Below are positions 8,055 to 15,311 of a DNA stretch of 64,000 nt, piece after piece. The stretch is taken from the NCBI GenBank assembly GCA_015066345.1, contig SVOQ01000009.1, positions 1 to 64,000 on the forward strand, given 5' to 3'. The notes under the pieces were generated by a model. That model was not told the DNA's origin, did no database searches, and saw only the letters and a program-made list of their open reading frames with translations. The stretch comes from Oscillospiraceae bacterium (lineage in GTDB: Bacteria > Bacillota > Clostridia > Oscillospirales > Acutalibacteraceae). The position numbers and the translations under genes were made by a program. Numbering within the stretch: the stretch's first letter is position 1; each line of letters starts with the position of its first letter.

Positions 8055-9155
8055 TTAAATTTTAGACAACAACTCCGCTTTCTTTTCTTCAAATTCTTCT
8101 TGCGTTATTATTCCGCTATCTTTCAATTCGGACAATTTCTTTAATGTCTCAATCACATCAACTTTATCTTCAAATTCGTTTTTTTCTTCTTTTGTTTTCT
8201 TTGAAAATAAATTTGTGAATTTTGGTTTGTTTTTCTTTGTATTCTCTTCGTTTTTGTTATCGTTGTCTGTATGTTCTGTCTTTTCTTTAGTCGTTTTTGC
8301 AGAAAGTAAGCCTGTTAACTTTTCGGTGGTTTTCTTACCTGATTCTTTTAGTTTTGTTTTTAAATCCACATCTTCATACTCAACATCTATACTTTCAAGC
8401 TCAATAATATCATTATTTAGGTCTTCCTCACTATAATCAAAAGAAGCGCTTTCAAGAGCATCCTTTAATCTATTTGCCATAGGCAACATTGAAGCAAAGT
8501 TCAAACCACCCGAAATCACACCGCCAATAACAGGAATTGCCTTTGATACTCCTTGTGCAACTGCAGATTTAGTAACTTTTATTCCTATTGCTTTACCAAT
8601 TTGTTTTACTATAGGGTACCAAAAGGTTTTAGTCAGTGCTTTCTGCGAGAGTTTTTTCAGCGTGGTTTTTGCAATTTGCGTAGACAATACTCGAACACCA
8701 GAAACAGCACCCGAAACACCAAACATTACGCCACAGTAGAGCAACAATTGATTTTGAACTCTTTCATCATCAATTTTACCATCTTCCCATAAATCTTGAG
8801 CACCATAAAGATACGATAATTCCTGCGCAAGTCTTAATGCTACGGCAAAAAACTGTAATACATCCATAGGTATTGTTGCAGCCATAGCCCATCCGCCCGG
8901 AATACCCGCAACAAATGATGCAATTGACGAACCACTTGTTCGACTTAAAATAAGTTTTGTAGCAAGTTTTGAAATCGTTTCTTGCCTAACTCCGGCTTCA
9001 ATTGGACCGTAATTCACTACATCTTCAATAACAACATTTTCCTTTGAAAAGGTTTTTTTCAAAAAATCATCTCGGTTAACCTTAACTCCGGGAATCTGCA
9101 CCGCATTAGAAATCACCGTTTCTAACGCAAATTCTTTTTCAACATTATTACTCAT
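8055..9155 (-). CDS. EcsC-like membrane protein with C-terminal SHOCT domain
   Basis: A 366-residue protein. Residues ~50-215 resemble the EcsC-like family seen in Firmicutes, with two glycine/alanine-rich hydrophobic hairpins (IASFVAGIPGGWAMAATIP at 78-96; a second at ~200-225) around QFFAVALRLAQELSYLYG. A long Lys/Glu/Asn linker (~235-325) leads to a SHOCT domain (IETLKKLSELKDSGIITQEE...) at the C-terminus, a short helical module common in membrane stress proteins. No signal peptide. The ATG at 9155 has GAGGTG 10 nt upstream; a GTG at 9173 would overlap that site. Divergent from the HTH gene at 9325, which probably represses it. Exact function unknown. Confidence 0.75.
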   Translation of the reverse strand: MSNNVEKEFALETVISNAVQIPGVKVNRDDFLKKTFSKENVVIEDVVNYGPIEAGVRQETISKLATKLILSRTSGSSIASFVAGIPGGWAMAATIPMDVLQFFAVALRLAQELSYLYGAQDLWEDGKIDDERVQNQLLLYCGVMFGVSGAVSGVRVLSTQIAKTTLKKLSQKALTKTFWYPIVKQIGKAIGIKVTKSAVAQGVSKAIPVIGGVISGGLNFASMLPMANRLKDALESASFDYSEEDLNNDIIELESIDVEYEDVDLKTKLKESGKKTTEKLTGLLSAKTTKEKTEHTDNDNKNEENTKKNKPKFTNLFSKKTKEEKNEFEDKVDVIETLKKLSELKDSGIITQEEFEEKKAELLSKI

Positions 9156-9253
9156 TTTACAATAGCACCTCACAAATTTTTCTTTAAATACACTGTGTTT
9201 TTTACGCGAAATGGTAATACTGAAAACAGCAATACAACTCCTATTTCAAACTC

Positions 9254-9282
9254 ATTTTATGCAATTACTGCATAAAAGTCAA
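9254..9282 (-). promoter_or_regulatory. Promoter of EcsC-like gene
   Basis: Minus strand: TTGACT (9282-9277), 17-nt spacer, TAAAAT (9259-9254). Operator 1 (9258-9274) fills the spacer, so a bound repressor would block polymerase. Confidence 0.75.
9258..9274. promoter_or_regulatory. Operator 1 of HTH/EcsC cassette
   Basis: Inverted repeat TATGCA-ATTAC-TGCATA (17 bp). It is repeated as operator 2, whose centre lies 25 bp away. Confidence 0.75.
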
Positions 9283-9300
9283 TATGCAAGTTTTGCATAT
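9282..9300. promoter_or_regulatory. Operator 2 of HTH/EcsC cassette
   Basis: Inverted repeat ATATGCA-AGTTT-TGCATAT (19 bp), same half-site as operator 1. It overlaps the expected -35 region of the plus-strand HTH gene (possible -10 TAAAAT at 9303-9308), which would give autoregulation. Confidence 0.75.
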
Positions 9301-9324
9301 TGTAAAATTGCTTTGGTGATAAAA

Positions 9325-9522
9325 ATGTATGCAAGAATACGAGAATTGCGTGAAGACAACGATTTAAATCAATCACAAATAGCTCATATTATAAAAGTAA
9401 GCCAATCAACATATTCAAGATACGAAAGCGGATATCTTGATGTTCCGAGCGAAGTTTTGATTGCTCTGTCAAAATATTATAAAGTAAGTGTTGATTATAT
9501 TTTGGGACTTACAGATAAGTAA
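9325..9522 (+). CDS. Small XRE-family HTH repressor
   Basis: A 65-residue protein that is almost only a Cro/C1-type helix-turn-helix domain (RIRELREDNDLNQSQIAHIIKVSQ..YSRYESG...VSVDYILGLTD). The ATG at 9325 is set by GGTGA five bases upstream and by alignment with the paralogue at 27811; an upstream start would put coding sequence through the operators. I infer that it binds the two TATGCA inverted repeats and represses both itself and the divergent EcsC-like gene. The effector is unknown; there is no ligand domain. Confidence 0.88.
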   Translation: MYARIRELREDNDLNQSQIAHIIKVSQSTYSRYESGYLDVPSEVLIALSKYYKVSVDYILGLTDK

Positions 9523-9557
9523 AAATGTGTATTCGATTTTTCGAATACACATTTTTT
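9523..9557 (+). terminator. Terminator of HTH gene
   Basis: AATGTGTATTCGA pairs with TCGAATACACATT around a short T loop, followed by a T-run. It starts at the stop codon. Confidence 0.85.
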
Positions 9558-9593
9558 AGTTTAATTGTTCTATTTAAACAAACCATTTTAGTA

Positions 9594-9799
9594 AGTGAAC
9601 TACCCACCACCGCTTATAAAGTTGCTTTTTGCAATGAGTAATTCGGACTCTCCACCGCTCCGACGAGCTTTATTAAATCAATAACTCACGGTCACGCTTA
9701 CAACTTCATCTTCACAGATAGTTACGGGATGGCGGTCCCCCTCTCTCCTTACGCAGAGAGGTTGAGCTTCGCATTACATCAACTTTTTATATAATCGGC
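9594..9799 (-). repeat. Right arm of ~200-bp inverted repeat
   Basis: Near-identical inverted copy of 7818-8020, beginning AGTGAACTACCCACC and ending at ATAATCGGC. It lies past the HTH terminator, so the two arms enclose exactly the EcsC-like/HTH pair. Confidence 0.9.
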
Positions 9800-9810
9800 G
9801 AAGCCCCGAA

Positions 9811-9842
9811 ATTTTGCATTTTGCATTCTGCATTTTGCATTT
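9811..9842. repeat. Short TTTTGCAT tandem repeat
   Basis: Four imperfect TTTTGCA(T/TTC) units directly next to the inverted repeat and touching the stop codon of the amidohydrolase. It takes the place that the AATTCGTAATTC tract has beside the left arm. Confidence 0.7.
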
Positions 9843-10714
9843 TATTCAACCATATTCTTAATTTTAGCGGGAATAGTCAGGTCATTAAACCCATAAAACT
9901 TCACTGCATTTTCACCTAAAAACTTATTTTTATTTTCATCGCTTATTTTATCTGTTTTTAAAACAAAATCGAAGCTCATTTTATAGGTGATTGCAGTCAT
10001 TGTACGAGGGTAATCGCTGCCCCACATCAATTTATCAAACCCGACCAAATCCGCCGCTTGATTAATTGCATCTACGCCTGAGGGATATGGGTAAAACTCC
10101 TCATTGAAAAGCCAGGTAATACCGCCGCTTTCTATAAACACATTTTTGTTTTTAGCAAGTTCAATCTGACTAAGCCAATTCTCCCTGGTTACCATACCAA
10201 AATGGCCTATGGCAATTCTCAAATCAGGAAATCGCTTTATTATTTCTTGCATCATATCAGTTTGCTCGTTACCATCCGCAAGGTCAATTGATATAAACTT
10301 ACCGTTATCATTAGCGAGCTTAAACGGCTCAATATGATTCAATAAATTTTTATCCTTTAATCTACCTGCACAGATTTTTATTCCGTCAAAGTCGGTAATA
10401 TCGCCCATTTCTTTTTCTTCGTAAAGGGAGCAGATTTTAATGCGGTTTTTGTATATCTTTTTACATTCTTTCAAATAATCATCCTGATTACCGTCAATAT
10501 ACTCTTGAGTAATAACCGCACCTGAAACACAGGCATAATCCATATTGACAATAAAGCGTTCAATATTATTTTCGCCGTCGGTCATATAGGGTGGCATCAT
10601 CTGTTTAATTTCACCGCCGAAATCACTTCTGCCGCCACCGATATCGTAAACAGGCTTTCCGTCCACAATACCTGCTTGTTTTTTCCATAAATGGGCGTGT
10701 GCATCAATAATCAT
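9842..10714 (-). CDS. Amidohydrolase-2 family metal-dependent hydrolase
   Basis: A 290-residue TIM-barrel hydrolase of the amidohydrolase-2 family (which includes ACMSD-type decarboxylases and sugar lactonases). It shows the metal motif DAHAHLW (4-10), a His in IAIGHFG (~170) and WGSDYPRT (~231), the usual C-terminal Asp site. Cytoplasmic. GGGTGA precedes the ATG at 10714, which lies 7 bp after the upstream dehydrogenase, so it is the last gene of a three-gene operon with two MDR dehydrogenases. In that setting a lactonase-like step in sugar oxidation is reasonable but unproven. Confidence 0.83.
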   Translation of the reverse strand: MIIDAHAHLWKKQAGIVDGKPVYDIGGGRSDFGGEIKQMMPPYMTDGENNIERFIVNMDYACVSGAVITQEYIDGNQDDYLKECKKIYKNRIKICSLYEEKEMGDITDFDGIKICAGRLKDKNLLNHIEPFKLANDNGKFISIDLADGNEQTDMMQEIIKRFPDLRIAIGHFGMVTRENWLSQIELAKNKNVFIESGGITWLFNEEFYPYPSGVDAINQAADLVGFDKLMWGSDYPRTMTAITYKMSFDFVLKTDKISDENKNKFLGENAVKFYGFNDLTIPAKIKNMVE

Positions 10715-10721
10715 AAATAAT

Positions 10722-11738
10722 TCACCCTATTTTAATAAGAATTTTTGCTAAAGTGCCGTCGTTGTTTTTAAGAGCCTCAAAAGCGTCCGTAGCATTTTCC
10801 ATATCGTAAATGCCGCTTACCATTTTCATAACATCCGCTTTTTTATCTGATACGAGATTGATGTTATTTATGAAATCTGCGTTAAGTGCATTTCGGCTAC
10901 CGTGAATATTCAATTCCTTCTTAAGAATTATTGAATGAACAAAATTAGTTTCCCTTTTACCGTTGCCGATAAGTATAATATTAGCGGCAAATGCGGCACA
11001 CTCAATACAATTAAGAAATGTTTCGGGAGCACCACAAGCCTCGATACAAACGTCAAAGCCCCTGCCCTCGGTAAATTCCTTTGTAAATTCTTCGAGTGAT
11101 TGTTTTTTTGTATTAACAACCGCATCTGCGCCATATTCTTTTGCGAGTGCAAGTCTGTTATCAAGAATATCCGCAACCACGATTTTTTTGCATTTCTGTT
11201 TAGCGGCAATAAGTGCAAAAAGACCAATGGGACCCGCACCCACTACCAAAACAGTATCACTTTCTTTAATTGTTGCCCTTGAAACTGCGTGTTGGGAAAT
11301 TGAGAAAGGCTCAATTAAAGCAAGCTCCTCGGCACTAAGACCCATACCGGGGAAAATCCTTTCAACGGGCATCGCAATATATTCGCAAAATGCACCATCT
11401 CGTTGAACGCCCATAGTCTGATTGTCCGTACAACAATTAACAAAGCCCCTTTCGCAGGAGTAACACTCACCACAATTAAAATAAGGGTTACAGGTTACTA
11501 TATCTCCTACTTTAAGACCCTTGTCATTTTCGGGGATTGTTACAATTTCTGCAGAAAACTCGTGACCCGGGATTCTGGGATATGTAGTAAAGGGTTGGTT
11601 GCCCGTATATGATGCTACATCCGCTCCACATATGCCAACGCATTTCACCTTTAAAAGTGCTTCATTTTCTTTTACTTCGGGCATTGGTATATCCTTTATT
11701 TCGATTTTATTCGGGGTATCTATAACAATCGCTTTCAT
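10722..11738 (-). CDS. Zinc-dependent alcohol/polyol dehydrogenase (MDR family)
   Basis: A 338-residue medium-chain dehydrogenase/reductase. Catalytic zinc ligands are Cys37 (GICGAD) and His59-Glu60 (PGHEF); the structural zinc loop has its four Cys (CNPYFNCGECYSCERGFVNC, ~86-105). The Rossmann NAD site is VVGAGPIGL (~165). Such enzymes oxidise sugar alcohols, sugars or threonine. The ATG at 11738 follows AAGGGA and lies one base past the stop of the upstream gene; a longer frame would overlap that gene by 100 bp. It resembles sorbitol/L-threonine-type dehydrogenases, but the substrate is not determined. Confidence 0.9.
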   Translation of the reverse strand: MKAIVIDTPNKIEIKDIPMPEVKENEALLKVKCVGICGADVASYTGNQPFTTYPRIPGHEFSAEIVTIPENDKGLKVGDIVTCNPYFNCGECYSCERGFVNCCTDNQTMGVQRDGAFCEYIAMPVERIFPGMGLSAEELALIEPFSISQHAVSRATIKESDTVLVVGAGPIGLFALIAAKQKCKKIVVADILDNRLALAKEYGADAVVNTKKQSLEEFTKEFTEGRGFDVCIEACGAPETFLNCIECAAFAANIILIGNGKRETNFVHSIILKKELNIHGSRNALNADFINNINLVSDKKADVMKMVSGIYDMENATDAFEALKNNDGTLAKILIKIG

Positions 11739-11739
11739 T

Positions 11740-12945
11740 TTATTTATCCCTTTCAATATAATTTTCGTCCCAGATAACACCCGTTTTAAGGGGTGCGCCC
11801 TTACAGTAAATTTTGTTTTCATAAGCGTCAATGGGGTCACTTATAAATTCATTTTTATCTATAAGCTCAACAACCTCGTCATATCTGCTGTCAACAAGCA
11901 CCTGAATTGCCTTTTCCATATGTGCTTGTCTGAAATTGATTGATGCAAAAATCAGGTGATTTTCAAATCCAAAGGGCATTGTATCGTATGTGACCTTAGG
12001 TCCTAATGAAAAACTGTTGTAAATACCGTTGCAACCTAAAGCCTTGTGCTCGAAAGCCACTCTATGCTCAATATTTGTACCGCTTGTACCTATGAAAAGT
12101 GACGCTCTTGAGCCTAATTTATCAATTATTTTTTTTGCGGTTTCTTGCTCGGTAAGGTTTGCAGTGCAAAGATAGTCGGCTTTCGCTATCTCTTTTGAGA
12201 AAACAACCTTTTTAGAATTTTCATCACTTCTGCCCACAAGTAAAATTTCAGCATCGGGATAATGCCTTCTTATCTGGTCCGCCATAAAAAGTCCCGTCAT
12301 GCCAAGACCGAAAATAACGGTTTTATTGAATATATTTTCTTTCGCCTTTGCTCTCGCCTCTTGCTCCGAGCATTTATGCTTTGCCATTTCAACTCTGAAA
12401 TTATGCGCCTCACCTAAATCTTCCATTCTTTCAAGCTGAAAAATTGCACAGGCATAAGGGTCCGCGAATGAAAGTTTTTTAGCTACGGAAAGGGGTAATT
12501 TTTTCAATCCATCATATTTTTCGGGGAGATGTAAAAGCATCTCGGGATTAAAGTAATTTTTGTCGCAAAAAAGTCCGTCCGCACCGTCACAACCGTATTC
12601 AAAATAGGTTTCATCTTCGGTGTATCTTGTGGGGTCGTAACTGTCCCCACCACGAATTAAAACAATAGCAAATCTATTTTCCGATGGAACCCATACAACC
12701 CCCTCGTGACCATTAATAAGTCGGTTTTCACCCTGAGGGAATTTTTTTGAAAGCTTACCTTCTCTTCCCATCTTCATAAGTTCAAAATCCGTACCGCAAA
12801 AGCCCTGAAAAACAGGGTAAGCCTCAACACCCGAAAGTGCCTCTTCTCCGCGGAGTCTTTGCCTTTTGGGATTTATCAAATTTATTTCACCGTATTTAAT
12901 AGGTTCTTTTTCGTCATTTTGAAAATAAGTGCCGTATGTTTTCAT
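11740..12945 (-). CDS. Glucose/galactose dehydrogenase-like MDR oxidoreductase
   Basis: A 401-residue MDR protein of the glucose-dehydrogenase-like type: zinc Cys50 in GFCGTDFEL and the GHEGVV motif (~79-84), with a Rossmann motif VIFGLGMTGLF (~215). The stretch between the zinc sites and the nucleotide domain (DPTRYTEDETYFEYGCDGADG...) is longer than in normal alcohol dehydrogenases, as in archaeal-type glucose dehydrogenase. No structural zinc Cys cluster is visible. GGAG supports the ATG at 12945. First gene of the operon; divergent from the propeller gene at 13081. Confidence 0.82.
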   Translation of the reverse strand: MKTYGTYFQNDEKEPIKYGEINLINPKRQRLRGEEALSGVEAYPVFQGFCGTDFELMKMGREGKLSKKFPQGENRLINGHEGVVWVPSENRFAIVLIRGGDSYDPTRYTEDETYFEYGCDGADGLFCDKNYFNPEMLLHLPEKYDGLKKLPLSVAKKLSFADPYACAIFQLERMEDLGEAHNFRVEMAKHKCSEQEARAKAKENIFNKTVIFGLGMTGLFMADQIRRHYPDAEILLVGRSDENSKKVVFSKEIAKADYLCTANLTEQETAKKIIDKLGSRASLFIGTSGTNIEHRVAFEHKALGCNGIYNSFSLGPKVTYDTMPFGFENHLIFASINFRQAHMEKAIQVLVDSRYDEVVELIDKNEFISDPIDAYENKIYCKGAPLKTGVIWDENYIERDK

Positions 12946-12977
12946 AAAATGTCGCTCCGAAACAAAAATATAAATTA

Positions 12978-13006
12978 AGTATACCTTAATTAGTATTAAA
13001 GTGCAA
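12978..13006 (-). promoter_or_regulatory. Promoter of dehydrogenase operon
   Basis: Minus strand: TTGCAC (13006-13001), 17-nt spacer, TATACT (12983-12978). Confidence 0.65.
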
Positions 13007-13013
13007 TAATATA

Positions 13014-13043
13014 TTGCGTTTTTCATGTTCTTGGTGGTATAAT
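13014..13043 (+). promoter_or_regulatory. Promoter of propeller/six-hairpin gene
   Basis: TTGCGT (13014-13019), 18-nt spacer, TATAAT (13038-13043). Confidence 0.6.
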
Positions 13044-13080
13044 GTAAAAAACAAAAAATCCCAATAAAAAGGAGTACGTT

Positions 13081-15255
13081 ATGAAAAAAACATCTCTTCT
13101 TTTCGGTGAATTTACTCAGTATGACAGAAAATTCATTACTGCCGAAAATGGTCTTGAGCCCGAAAAGGTTACATCCGTAGCATTCGAGGGTGAAACCCTT
13201 TACATAGCATCCGCTGACGGTGTTTTTGAATACACCGACGGTAAGATAAAAAAAACATCTTTAAAAGCATCCAAACTTTTTACAAGAAACGGCACTCTTT
13301 ATGCCGCTATAGGTAACTCACTCGCCGAAATCAAAAAAGGTAAGGCTAAGAAAATTGCCGATTTTGATTCACCCGTTGTTGACATTTCAATTGCTCTTGA
13401 CGGTTCGTTCTGGCTTATTACAGAAAATATGCTTTACCTTCTTAAAGACGGCGTATTCGAAGAAGTGGTTGACCTTCCCGAGGATACAGTATGCCTTGCC
13501 GCACACGACAATAAGGCGAAATATGCTGAAACTGTTTACGTTGGTTCAACTGTTGAGGGTCTTATGTCCCTTAAGGGTAAACGTCGTCATTGGGCAGAGC
13601 TTCTCCCCAATGTTACCGGTGTAGCAAGTAAAAAAATCAACTGTCTTGCAGTTGACGGTCTCGGTCACTTATGGGTTGGCACTGACAACGGTCTTAATAT
13701 TTATGACGGCAAAAATTATTGGTTTAACGGCAATGAGTTTTATTCAGTTCCCGACGGATCATTCAACGATATGTTCTTCACACCCAACGGTAATAAATAC
13801 TTTGCAACAAATACAGGTATTATAACTCTTATTGAGGGTAAAATTTCATATTATTCATTCGGTGCATGGCTTATGCATCCCACAGTTACAAACATTTCAG
13901 TTTCTGATAAGGGTACTATTGCAGCAGTAACACCCAGAGGTATAAGTGTTATTATTCCTCTTTGTATGACTTTGGAGCAAAAGGCTGACCACTACGACGA
14001 ATACGCAGTTAAATACTTTACAAGAAACGAAGGCTATCAGGTTGACCGTTGTCTTAAAAAATACGGCGATATGGAGTCGGGCGTACTTTACAACTCCGAC
14101 AACGATGGTCTTTTCACCGGTCTTTACTGCGCAAGTCAATGTTTCCGTTACGCTGTAACAGGCGACGAAAAAGCCAAAGCAAATGCAAAACGTGCAGTTG
14201 AAGCAATGATTAAACTTACTGAGGTTACAGGTAAGCCCGGCTTTACAGCTCGTGCAACCCGTTACACAGACGATGAATTCTTTGGTCAGGGCAACCGCGA
14301 GGAATGGCACGTTTGCGAAGACAACCCAGAGTGCGAATGGCTTGGCGAAACATCAAGTGACGAAATGACAGGTCACTACTTTGCTTACGGTGTCTACTAC
14401 GACCTTGTTGCCGACGAAAAGGAAAAAGAAAAAATCGCTAAGGTTGTAAAAACAATTACCGACCATATCATCGAGAATAATTTCCACCTTTGCGACGTTG
14501 ACGGTATTCCTACAACCTGGGCAAACTGGGAGCCGGACCTTCTTAATAACGATGATCGCTGGTACTATGAAAGAGGCACAAACTCCCTCGAAATTCTTTC
14601 ATTCCTCAAAACCACATACCACGTAACAGGTGACGAAAAGTATAACAAGGTTTTCGATATGCTCATTAAGGACCATCACTATGCTATGAACTGTATTCAG
14701 TACAAATGTGAGGACGGTCACGTAGCACACATAGACGACCAGCTTGACTTTACCAACATTTACAACTTAATCACTTATACAGACAACAACGCCCACAAAG
14801 AAATTTTCAAAATGGGTCTTACCCACCACTGGGCATATGAAAGAGTTGAACGTTCACCATTCTTTAACATTGTTTACGGTTCACTTACCAACAATACATG
14901 TGACATTGAAGAAGCCGCAAAATCACTTTCAGAAATGAATCTTGATTTTATCAGATGGCCCGTATACAACAGTTACAGAAAAGATATTGTATGGGATACT
15001 GAGCAGGAAGCAGAGGGCATTCCTCCCCAGTTAAAATATCCTGTTGAATACTCATCCCGTGCACTTGTTAACTATGACGGTAACCAGTTCATTTGTGACT
15101 CAGGTTCCGAGGAATTTGTTAACATCAATAGCAAAGAGGTTAACCGTACCTCTACACTTCCCGGCACAGGTGCCGATGGCAAGGGTACAATTATGCCTTA
15201 CGTATATCTCCTTCCCTATTGGATGGGCAGATATCACGGTCTTTTAGGTGATTAA
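13081..15255 (+). CDS. Beta-propeller + (alpha/alpha)6-hairpin two-domain protein
   Basis: A 724-residue protein without signal peptide. Residues ~1-300 are repeated ~40-residue blades of the two-component-regulator-propeller type (for example GLGHLWVGTDNGLNIYDG, GSFWLITENMLYLL). Residues ~310-724 look like a six-hairpin glycosidase-type barrel: repeated helical pairs with conserved aromatic and acidic residues (FTGLYCASQCFRYAVTGDEKAKANA; ECEWLGETSSDEMTGHYFAYGVYYDL; RWYYERGTNSLEILSFLKTTYHVTGDEKY). AAGGAG precedes the ATG. It sits between sugar dehydrogenases and esterases, so a role in carbohydrate breakdown or sensing is likely, but I recognise no described enzyme family with certainty. Confidence 0.7.
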   Translation: MKKTSLLFGEFTQYDRKFITAENGLEPEKVTSVAFEGETLYIASADGVFEYTDGKIKKTSLKASKLFTRNGTLYAAIGNSLAEIKKGKAKKIADFDSPVVDISIALDGSFWLITENMLYLLKDGVFEEVVDLPEDTVCLAAHDNKAKYAETVYVGSTVEGLMSLKGKRRHWAELLPNVTGVASKKINCLAVDGLGHLWVGTDNGLNIYDGKNYWFNGNEFYSVPDGSFNDMFFTPNGNKYFATNTGIITLIEGKISYYSFGAWLMHPTVTNISVSDKGTIAAVTPRGISVIIPLCMTLEQKADHYDEYAVKYFTRNEGYQVDRCLKKYGDMESGVLYNSDNDGLFTGLYCASQCFRYAVTGDEKAKANAKRAVEAMIKLTEVTGKPGFTARATRYTDDEFFGQGNREEWHVCEDNPECEWLGETSSDEMTGHYFAYGVYYDLVADEKEKEKIAKVVKTITDHIIENNFHLCDVDGIPTTWANWEPDLLNNDDRWYYERGTNSLEILSFLKTTYHVTGDEKYNKVFDMLIKDHHYAMNCIQYKCEDGHVAHIDDQLDFTNIYNLITYTDNNAHKEIFKMGLTHHWAYERVERSPFFNIVYGSLTNNTCDIEEAAKSLSEMNLDFIRWPVYNSYRKDIVWDTEQEAEGIPPQLKYPVEYSSRALVNYDGNQFICDSGSEEFVNINSKEVNRTSTLPGTGADGKGTIMPYVYLLPYWMGRYHGLLGD

Positions 15256-15265
15256 TATTACAACA

Positions 15266-15307
15266 AAAAACTGTCAGCTTCATTTTCAAAGCTGACAGTT
15301 TTTTTAT
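15266..15307. terminator. Bidirectional terminator
   Basis: AAACTGTCAGCTT pairs with AAGCTGACAGTTT around an 8-nt loop, with T-runs on both strands, between two convergent genes. Confidence 0.9.
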
Positions 15308-15311
15308 TAAA

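Noticed and set aside
7818..9799. Insertion sequence or composite transposon
   Set aside because: No transposase, no obvious target duplication; I keep it as an inverted-repeat cassette of unknown mobility.
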